From Phyllobacterium sp. T1293 (lineage in GTDB: Bacteria > Pseudomonadota > Alphaproteobacteria > Rhizobiales > Rhizobiaceae): DNA of 64,000 nt. Positions 45,614-53,100 of the stretch are shown in pieces; positions within the stretch are counted from its first letter, which is position 1; each line of letters starts with the position of its first letter. The notes beneath the pieces were generated by a model, which saw nothing but the letters and a program-made list of their open reading frames with translations, did not search any database and was not told where the DNA came from. Made by a program: the position numbers and the translations under genes. Where the stretch lies: the NCBI RefSeq assembly GCF_020731415.2, contig NZ_CP088273.1:687001-751000 (forward strand), written 5' to 3'.

Positions 45614-46477
45614 ATGAATTCGACAGAAAACGGCCAGAACAGCGATGAGAAAACCGGCGATGTGCTCCTTTCCGTCAAGGATGTGAGCGTATCCTTTGGC
45701 CGCTCCCCCGTGCTTGAGCACCTGAACCTCGATGTTTATCGCGGCGAGATTCTGGGATTTGTCGGGGCATCGGGTACGGGCAAGTCAGTTCTTATGCGGA
45801 CCATTCTTGGTCTCAATCAGAAGCAGCACGGCAAGATCAGCATTTTCGGCCATGATATCGACCATGCGAGTGATCAGGAGAAACTTAGCGTGGACATGCG
45901 CATGGGTGTGCTGTTCCAGCATGGTGCGCTGTTTTCGTCCCTGACGGTTCTGGAGAATATTCAGGTGCCGATGCGCGAATATCTCGATATTCCGCATAGT
46001 CTTATGGACGAACTGGCGCGTCTCAAGATTGATCTTGTCGGGCTGAAGCCGGATACGGCAGAGAAATTTCCCTCGGAACTCTCAGGCGGCATGATCAAAC
46101 GCGCGGCTCTCGCTCGCGCCCTGTCGCTTGATCCGGAGATTGTTTTCCTTGACGAGCCGACATCAGGACTTGATCCCATCGGCGCTGCGGATTTCGATGA
46201 ACTCATCGCAAATTTGCGCGATACGATGGGTTTGACCGTGTATATGGTGACGCATGATCTCGACAGCCTGTTCGCCGTTTGCGACCGAATCGCGGTATTA
46301 GGTCAGAAAAGGGTTCTTGTGGAAGGAACCATTAACGACATGCTGGCGTTTGAGGACCCGTGGGTTCAGGAATATTTTCATGGCAAGCGTGCGCGCCAGA
46401 TTGTGCCTAATGGCAGCAACCGGCGAAAGCCTGATCGTGAGCAAATTGCCGGACCGGCGCTGAAGGGACAGGGTTAG
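45614..46477 (+). CDS. mlaF: Lipid-transport ABC ATPase (MlaF-like)
   Basis: This 287-residue cytosolic ATPase has Walker A GFVGASGTGKSVLMRTILGL, signature ELSGGMIKRAALARALSLDP, Walker B IVFLDEPTSGLDPIGAADFD and the H-loop VTHDLDSLF. It belongs to the MlaF/Ttg2A family that powers phospholipid movement across the envelope, and pairs with the MCE protein and lipoprotein downstream. The membrane permease normally encoded just upstream is absent. A 56-codon frame ends on this gene's ATGA and is not thought to be a gene. Confidence 0.9.
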   Translation: MNSTENGQNSDEKTGDVLLSVKDVSVSFGRSPVLEHLNLDVYRGEILGFVGASGTGKSVLMRTILGLNQKQHGKISIFGHDIDHASDQEKLSVDMRMGVLFQHGALFSSLTVLENIQVPMREYLDIPHSLMDELARLKIDLVGLKPDTAEKFPSELSGGMIKRAALARALSLDPEIVFLDEPTSGLDPIGAADFDELIANLRDTMGLTVYMVTHDLDSLFAVCDRIAVLGQKRVLVEGTINDMLAFEDPWVQEYFHGKRARQIVPNGSNRRKPDREQIAGPALKGQG

Positions 46478-46489
46478 GTGGAATAATCG

Positions 46490-47482
46490 ATGGAGACCAA
46501 AGCCAATTACGTTCTGGTCGGGATATTTACGCTTGCGGTGTGCTTTGCTGCGTTCATTTTCGTGTACTGGATTGCCCGTTATGGCGACCGGCAAGAGATG
46601 ACGACGCTGGAAATCCGCATTGCGGGTTCCGTGACGGGGCTCTCCCAAGGCAGCCAGATTCTGTTCAATGGTATCAAGGTCGGCACCATCCGCCGGTTGA
46701 ATATCGACAAGACCAATCCTGATGCGGTTATTGCGATATCCGAAATTGACAGCACAACGCCAATCACCCGTTCGACCCAGGCAACGCTCGGCTTTACCGG
46801 CCTGACCGGTCAGGCGTTTGTGGAGCTGAAGGGCGGCAAGGCCTATGAGCCCAATCTGCTTGAAGAAGCGGATAAGGATGGCGCTGTTGCGCGTATCGAC
46901 GCCGATCCGTCCGTGGTGAACAACCTTTTGCAGAAGGCGCAGGATATTCTGGAGCGCGTCAACACGGCGATGAGTTCGATCGAGAGCTTCATCACGGAAG
47001 TGAAGGGGCCGCTGGTTGATACGGTCAACAATACCAAGAAATTCACCGATGCGCTGGCCAAGAACTCCGATGTGATCGACAAGTTCAGCCAGAGTGCCGA
47101 AGATGTACAATCTGTGGTGCGCGAAGCCCGTGAAATGATGACACGGCTGAATGCGGCATCGGTTCGCGTCGATGGTGTGCTGGCAAAGGTCGACAAGCTG
47201 GTCTCCGATGATAAGGGCAGTGTCGTTGCCGAAGCACGTCAGACGCTGGAATCCTATCGCGCGGTTGCCGACAATCTGAACACGAAGCTCGGCCCCATCA
47301 CCGACAATCTCAACCGTTTCTCCGGTCAGGGTTTGCGTGATGTGCAGGCGCTCGTCACCGAGAGCCGTCAGTCGGTGCAGCGTATTGAGCGGGCGATCAG
47401 CGACCTTGAGAAGAATCCGCAGCGGGTGATTTTCGGGGGCGGTGGCAATGTCCCCGAATATGATGGCCGGACACGCCGTTGA
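46490..47482 (+). CDS. mlaD: MCE family lipid-binding protein (MlaD-like)
   Basis: This 330-residue protein has one N-terminal membrane helix (YVLVGIFTLAVCFAAFIFVYW), an MCE domain (GSVTGLSQGSQILFNGIKVG, TLGFTGLTGQAFVELKGGKA) and a long helical C-terminal part that would form the periplasmic barrel or stalk. MCE proteins form hexamers that hold lipid. The operon order ATPase, MCE, auxiliary lipoprotein matches the Mla arrangement. The long helical C-domain is more like rhizobial MCE proteins than E. coli MlaD. Confidence 0.9.
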   Translation: METKANYVLVGIFTLAVCFAAFIFVYWIARYGDRQEMTTLEIRIAGSVTGLSQGSQILFNGIKVGTIRRLNIDKTNPDAVIAISEIDSTTPITRSTQATLGFTGLTGQAFVELKGGKAYEPNLLEEADKDGAVARIDADPSVVNNLLQKAQDILERVNTAMSSIESFITEVKGPLVDTVNNTKKFTDALAKNSDVIDKFSQSAEDVQSVVREAREMMTRLNAASVRVDGVLAKVDKLVSDDKGSVVAEARQTLESYRAVADNLNTKLGPITDNLNRFSGQGLRDVQALVTESRQSVQRIERAISDLEKNPQRVIFGGGGNVPEYDGRTRR

Positions 47483-47552
47483 CTTTGGCAAAACTGCATC
47501 GCATGAAGGTTAATGAATCGTGAAGCGTTGCGTGACAGGGAAGAGACCATTG

Positions 47553-48143
47553 GTGAATTCAAGAACGACAATTGCCGCTCTGCTGATGGCCTTGTCCGTT
47601 TCCGCATGCGCGGGAGCCAAGAAGCTTGATACGTTTGATCTTTCCAGCCCGTCCCTGTCAGACAGTGCATCCAAAAAGCATGGCAACCGCCAGATTCTGA
47701 TCGCGGCTCCGTCCGCGCTCAAGGCGCTTGATGGCGAGAATGTCGTTGTCCGCTCGGGGCCCAATGCGATTTCTTTCCTGAAGGGTGCGCAGTGGTCGGA
47801 TCGTCTGCCGAATATTGTGCAGACACGGCTGGTACAGGCGTTTGAAAGCTCTGGTCGTTTTGGCGGGGTGGGGCGTCCCGGCGAGGGGCTGGCAATCGAT
47901 TATCAGGTTATCAGCAATATTCGCACGTTCGATATCGATGCCTCGGGCAAGGAAACCGCCGTTGTCGAGATTGCCATCAAGATTCTCAACGACAAGAACG
48001 GCACTGTACGCGCAACGCGTGTGTTCCGCTCAACTTCACCAGTAAGTGGCGGGCAGGGAAATGCGGCCTATATCAAGGCACTCGATAATGCGTTTGACAG
48101 CGCCGCAAGCGATATTGTCACCTGGACGCTGTCGGTTATTTAA
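47553..48143 (+). CDS. ABC-type transport auxiliary lipoprotein (PqiC/LptE-like)
   Basis: This 196-residue predicted lipoprotein has a signal sequence (TTIAALLMALSVSAC) whose lipobox cysteine is near residue 19. The ABC_trans_aux domain follows (ILIAAPSALKALDGENVVVR, FLKGAQWSDRLPNIVQTRLV). It would lie in the outer membrane and receive lipids from the MCE complex. The GTG at 47553 is preferred because the signal peptide is then normal; a GTG at 47520 gives an 11-residue charged extension. It is the last gene of the Mla operon. Confidence 0.87.
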   Translation: MNSRTTIAALLMALSVSACAGAKKLDTFDLSSPSLSDSASKKHGNRQILIAAPSALKALDGENVVVRSGPNAISFLKGAQWSDRLPNIVQTRLVQAFESSGRFGGVGRPGEGLAIDYQVISNIRTFDIDASGKETAVVEIAIKILNDKNGTVRATRVFRSTSPVSGGQGNAAYIKALDNAFDSAASDIVTWTLSVI

Positions 48144-48161
48144 GGTCTACGCGACCTTTTT
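48142..48161. terminator. Hairpin at the Mla operon / rhodanese gene boundary
   Basis: AAGGTC and GACCTT pair around loop TACGC, with TTT following. It overlaps the stop of the lipoprotein gene and lies within the last codons of the convergent rhodanese gene. Confidence 0.5.
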
Positions 48162-48572
48162 GAGCGCGCCGGCTTCCGGGCCGGTGGCAAAGGGTAGTTC
48201 TTCATCAGCCCAGCCGGTTATGCCGCCGATCATAATCTTTACCGGACGGCCAAGTCTCGCCAGCTTTAGCGCGGCTTGATCCGCGCCATTGCAATGCGGC
48301 CCGGCGCAATAGGCGATAAACAGAGTATCATCAGGCCATTTAGCCATGCGCTCGGCCGATATTTCCCGGTGCGGCAAGTGAATGGCACCCGGTACGTGAC
48401 GGCGTTCAAAGGCAGCGGGCGTACCCACTACATGCAGAAGCACGAAATCCTGTTCACCTGTTTTCAAAGCGGCGGCGACATCCGCGCAATCGGTTTCCAG
48501 CGAAAGAAGCCGGGAAAAATGCTCGATGGCGATCTGTGCAGAGGCGGCTGGCGTTTCCGTGACATAACTCAT
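48147..48572 (-). CDS. Rhodanese-like domain protein
   Basis: This 141-residue single-domain rhodanese has the active loop FIAYCAGPHCNGADQAALKL (catalytic Cys near residue 89, followed by a second Cys), preceded by RRHVPGAIHLPHREIS. Stand-alone rhodaneses transfer or sense sulfane sulfur. AGGAGAG lies before the ATG. It is divergent from a GlxA-type regulator, which may control it. Confidence 0.9.
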   Translation of the reverse strand: MSYVTETPAASAQIAIEHFSRLLSLETDCADVAAALKTGEQDFVLLHVVGTPAAFERRHVPGAIHLPHREISAERMAKWPDDTLFIAYCAGPHCNGADQAALKLARLGRPVKIMIGGITGWADEELPFATGPEAGALKKVA

Positions 48573-48658
48573 GGGGGCTCTCCTGTGTTGATGTCAAATC
48601 AATAGGACAGGCAACTCGGCACTGGTAGTTGGCAAGATTGCCATATATCGTCAATATC

Positions 48659-49651
48659 ATGTCAAACGCATCGACTGCCGCTCGCCTTGAAAATCCGCTG
48701 GTTGTTGCCGTCGCCTATGACGGGCTCTGCACTTTCGAATTTGGCCTTGTCGTGGAAATGTTCGGGCTGCCACGCCCGGAGATGGGCGATGATTGGTACA
48801 GGTTTGCCGTCGCCAGCATTGAGGTGGGCGAACTGCGCGCGACCGGTGGTGTGCGCATCATCGCCGATGGCGGGCTCGATCTCTTCGAACAAGCTGGAAC
48901 CATCATCATGCCAGGCTGGCGCGGCGTCGAGCATTTGGTGCCCGACCGGTTGTCGGAGGCACTGAGGCGGGCGCACGCAAAGGGGGCACGCATTCTGTCC
49001 ATTTGCTCCGGAGTGTTTGTGCTGGCGGCGGCGGGGCTTTTGTCCGGGCGCAAGGCAACGACGCATTGGCGCTATGCGGACCTTCTGGCTGAACGTTATC
49101 CCGATATCGCGGTTGAGCCGAATGTCCTTTATGTCGATGAGGGCAGTGTTCTGACCTCAGCCGGAAGTGCGGCAGGGATTGATCTGTGCCTGCATCTGAT
49201 CCGGCGCGATTTTGGCACGCAAGCTGCCAACAAGGTCGCCCGCCGTCTTGTGGTGGCACCGCACCGCGAGGGCGGGCAGGCGCAATTTGTCGAACGCGCT
49301 GTGCCGCCTGCGCATGAGGGCATTCGTCTGTCGCCGCTGCTGGAACGGATGCGCAATGAACTTACGACAGATTTTTCCATCGCGTCATTGGCCAAGGCGG
49401 CGGGTATGAGCCCGCGCACATTCCTGCGCCGGTTCGAGGCGGCGACAGGCACGACCCCGGCCAAATGGTTGTTGTCAGAACGTTTGGCCAAGGCAAGGGC
49501 ACTGCTTGAACAGTCCCTGCTTTCGGTGGAAATGATTGCCGAAACTACCGGTTTTGGCACTGCCGCCACTCTGAGGCACCACTTTCGCCAGCAACTGGCT
49601 ACGACACCAACTGCTTATCGGGAGATGTTTGGGCAGCAGATGGCTGATTGA
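48659..49651 (+). CDS. GlxA family transcriptional regulator (DJ-1/PfpI + AraC HTH)
   Basis: This 330-residue protein has an N-terminal DJ-1/PfpI-like domain (VVAVAYDGLCTFEFGLVVEM, ILSICSGVFVLAAAGLLSGR with a nucleophile-like Cys). A C-terminal AraC-type double helix-turn-helix follows (FSIASLAKAAGMSPRTFLRR and TGFGTAATLRHHFRQQ). It resembles FtrA/GlxA regulators. It is divergent from the rhodanese gene with an 86-bp spacer, so autoregulation and control of the rhodanese are likely but inferred. Confidence 0.92.
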   Translation: MSNASTAARLENPLVVAVAYDGLCTFEFGLVVEMFGLPRPEMGDDWYRFAVASIEVGELRATGGVRIIADGGLDLFEQAGTIIMPGWRGVEHLVPDRLSEALRRAHAKGARILSICSGVFVLAAAGLLSGRKATTHWRYADLLAERYPDIAVEPNVLYVDEGSVLTSAGSAAGIDLCLHLIRRDFGTQAANKVARRLVVAPHREGGQAQFVERAVPPAHEGIRLSPLLERMRNELTTDFSIASLAKAAGMSPRTFLRRFEAATGTTPAKWLLSERLAKARALLEQSLLSVEMIAETTGFGTAATLRHHFRQQLATTPTAYREMFGQQMAD

Positions 49652-49694
49652 GGGTTGGGTTTGACAAGTGGTTTGTGGGAGGTGGTGAGGTTTC

Positions 49695-49836
49695 GTGGTT
49701 CGACAGGCTCACCATGAGGGAGAGTGAGGATGCAACGATAATCGCAGAGATTATTGCAGATATTGCAGCGCAAAGAGCGCAGAATAAAGCTCCCTGCAAC
49801 CCACGCCTCTCCCTCATGGTGAGCCTGTCGAACCAC
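49695..49836 (-). repeat. Inverted-repeat-ended element, copy F (142 bp)
   Basis: Both ends are intact: GTGGTTCGACAGGCTCACC, followed by ATGAGGGAGAG, and on the right CTCTCCCTCATGGTGAGCC followed by TGTCGAACCAC. The core is in minus orientation (TGCAACGATAATCGCAGAG ... CTCCCTGCAACCC), with about 12 extra bases of a TATTGCAG-type duplication compared with copy G. Confidence 0.85.
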
Positions 49837-49918
49837 AAACCATGTTCATGCAAAGTGAATTTGTTGATGATACCGATCATCCTCAAATGACATCCAAACT
49901 CATTTGCACTTATTACGC

Positions 49919-50047
49919 GTGGTTCGACAGGCTCACCGTGAGGGAGAGGAGTGGGTTGCAGGGAGTCTAGTTCTGCAATCTTTGCGCTGCAATCTCTGCG
50001 ACTATCGTTGCATCCTCACTCTCCCTCATGCTTGTTATGTCGACCAC
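49919..50047 (+). repeat. Inverted-repeat-ended element, copy G (129 bp)
   Basis: The left end is GTGGTTCGACAGGCTCACC, followed by GTGAGGGAGAG. The core in plus orientation includes GGGTTGCAGGGAGTCTAG and GCGACTATCGTTGCATCC. The right end is partly decayed (CTCATGCTTGTTATGTCGAC). Copies F and G point in opposite directions and share most of their core. Confidence 0.82.
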
Positions 50048-50074
50048 GAACCATCCCCACCACCTCCCACAAAC

Positions 50075-50103
50075 AAAAAACGCGGCTCGAAGGCCGCGTT
50101 TTT
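50075..50103 (-). terminator. Rho-independent terminator of the giant coiled-coil gene
   Basis: On the minus strand AAACGCGGC and GCCGCGTTT pair around a 6-base loop and are followed by a T-rich tail (TTTGTTTG), 21 bp after the stop codon. Confidence 0.87.
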
Positions 50104-50123
50104 CAATTTAGAGCGATCTCAGA

Positions 50124-53100
50124 TCAGCGCAGGCGGTTACTCGCATGAGCCAGCATGGTGTAGACCTTGCCGGTATCCGATGTGAGGTAGTTCTGTGTGA
50201 CAACGTTGTCGCGATCGTTGCGGGCAACGTCTTCGAGCAGGCGCTCGAAATCGTCCATGTAACGGTCAACCGCACGGCGGAACTCGGCATCAGCCTGATA
50301 TTTGCGCTTGATCTCGTCAAAGGTCTGCTGGCCCTTCAGCGTGTAGAGACGGCGGGTGAACACATTGCGTTCACCGGCGCGATAACGCTGCCAGAGTTCA
50401 ACAGAAGCCTCATGATCGATCGCACGGGTGATATCGACTGAAAGTGAGTTCAGCGATTCAACCACCTGACCGGGCGAGCGGGCTTCCGGCGCCTTTGCCT
50501 TGGGTTCAGCCGGTGCTTCGTCACTGGAAGCGCGGCGGAGCAGGTCAGAAACCCAGCCATTGCCCTGCTTTGGCTGTTCGGCATTGCCGCGGGCATCAAG
50601 ACTGCCACGCATGGCCGGAGCCGGTGCGGCCTGAGCAGGAGCTGCTGCGCGAGGAGCGGCGACAGGTTCACTGCGCGGCTGTGGAGCCGGAGCGGCTGCC
50701 GCCGCCACGCGGGCAGGAGCTGGAGCACGGGCTGCCCGTGCTTCGCCAACATCTGTCAGACGTCCGGATTTCTGAACGATTTCCGACAGTTCCTTCAAGG
50801 CGTTGATCTGCTCGGAAACCGCCTTGCGCATCTGTGCCGTGGACTGCTTGGCTTCTTCAGGCATGTCCATCACACCGCGCTGCAGTTCCGAACGGGTCTC
50901 TTCGAGTTCCGCGCGGATGGCAGCTGAGGAGCGGCGAATTTCGTCCGTCGCATTGGCGAACTTCTGCGATGCCTGTTCGACAACTTCCGAGATCGAATTG
51001 CGGATCTGTTCGGTTGTCTGTGTGGCACGGCCTTCTGCGCGGTCGAAAGCCGAGGAGACGAGGGATTCGAACGACCGCATGGTCTTTTCGACGCTCTCGG
51101 ATTTCTCCACAAGACCTGCTGCCAGATTCTGCAGTGCCGACTGACGTTCGTCGAAGGTCGAAGCAAGATTCGACTGGGACGAGTTGATCAGTTCGGAGGC
51201 TGCACCCAGCATCTTCCCATGTTCGTCAAAACGCTTGGCGATGGAGGCAATGTCCACAAGTGTCACGTTGGACAGCTGTGAGAGCTTGCCGATATTGCCA
51301 TCGATGAGGCGTGTCGAGGATTCGAAGGACTCGGCAGCACGCGTTGCATTTTCAGCAAAGGTGGTTGTCGTGTCGAGCAGACGCCCGTCAATGTCACCGA
51401 GGTTCTTGGTGGCCATATCGATCAGTTCGCCCAGCTTCGCGTTGGAAGAGGAGAGGCGGTCGATCAGGTTGCTCACGTCATCGGTGAGGCCTGCCTTGGC
51501 CTGCTGAACGGCGGTGATGGTCTCCGCGGTTCTGCTGGCAATGGCATTGATCAGGGCCGCATTTTCCACGCGCAGGCGTTCTGTGGCTGCTGTGGTGGCT
51601 TCAACCAGCTGTGAAGCCAGAGTGCGGCCATTATCAGCAAGGCTCTCAACCAGCGGCTGTGCCGTGTTGTCGAGAATGCTGATGATTTCCTGCGAACGGG
51701 CAGAAAGCACTTCGTTGAGTTCGCGGGTGCTTTCGGCAAGCTTCGATGCTGTCGAATCCGTGGCTGCCGTGAAGCGGGCTTCCAGAGCTTCCAGATTGGC
51801 GGCAGCTTCGGTTGCACGATGACCCAGACGCTTTTCTGTTTCAGCAAGGCTTTCGTTCATGCGCAGGCTGAATGCCTCGCCATGACCGTCGAGTGCTTCA
51901 CCGGCCTTCTGTGCTTCACCGGTAAGGGTGGAAGCGGCTTCGGTGATCTTTTCACGCAGGGTGCGGGCAACGACCGAGGCGCTCTGTTCAAGCGACTTAC
52001 GGACATTGTCGACACCCATGGCGAGCGCGCTCTGCATGGTTGTGGTGCGTTCGTCGATGGTGCCGCCATGGTTTTCAAAGGCCTTGGCAAGCACATCGGC
52101 GCTGTCCTGCAGAACGGCCTGCAAGGCAACGGTGCGATCGGTGATCGCCCCTGCCTGACCGTCGAGGGTCTGGCTGATGATCGCATTGCCCTGTTCCATG
52201 GCTGCGCGAATGTTGCTGATACGGTCATCCAGCACGCTGGCATGGCTGTTCAGTGTATCGCCAATACGGGTATCCGTGTCGGCAAGGGTCGCTGCAATGG
52301 CGGCTGCACGCTCATCAATTGTATTGATATGTGCCGCAAGCGTGTCGCTGATACCGGTATTGCTATCGGCAATCGTTGCCTGAATTGCTGCCGCGCGCTC
52401 ATCGAGCGTGTTGACATGCGAAGCAAGCGTATTGCCGATCTTGGCGTTGCTGTTGGCAAGCGCTGCTGTGACCGCCGCTGCCCGTTCGTCAATCGCACCA
52501 ACATGCGACGCGAGGGTATCACCAATCTGGGCACTGCTGTCATTGAGTGTTGCCCGCAGTGCCGCAGCGCGTTCATCAATCGCGGTAACGTGCGAGGTGA
52601 GCACGCTGCCGATCTGGGCATTGCTGGCGTCGAGGACCGAGCGGATACCCGCTGTGCGTTCATCGATAACCGAGGCATGACCGGCAAGGGTCTGGCCGAT
52701 TTGCGCATGGGTGTTTTCAAGCGCGGCCTGAATGGCTGCCGTGCGCTCATCCAATGCCGAGGCATGGGAGGAGAGCGTATTGCCGATGCGCGTATCGCTA
52801 TTGGCAAGCGCCTGTTCGATACCCGCTGTGCGATCCTCAATGGCGCTGGCATGGGATGCCAGAACATTGCTGATGCGCTCATCGCTGCCGGTCAATGCGC
52901 TTTCGATGCGGCTTGTGCGGCCATCAACGGATTCGATGAAACCGTTGAGTGTGCCATCAATGCGCGCACCGCTGTTGAGCAGGGTCGACTGTATTTCCGC
53001 ATTGCGAGCGTCGATGGCCTGCGTGTGGGCAGCCAGTGTTTCATCAAGCTTCGCATCGCTGCCAGCCAGAGCCAGCTGGATGTCCTGATTGCGCTCATCA

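Noticed and set aside
45447..45617. A 56-codon frame starting next to dgcA and ending on the ATGA of the Mla ATPase gene
   Set aside because: It starts one base from the divergent dgcA ATG, leaving no promoter or ribosome site, has no recognisable domain and no similarity to an MlaE permease terminus.
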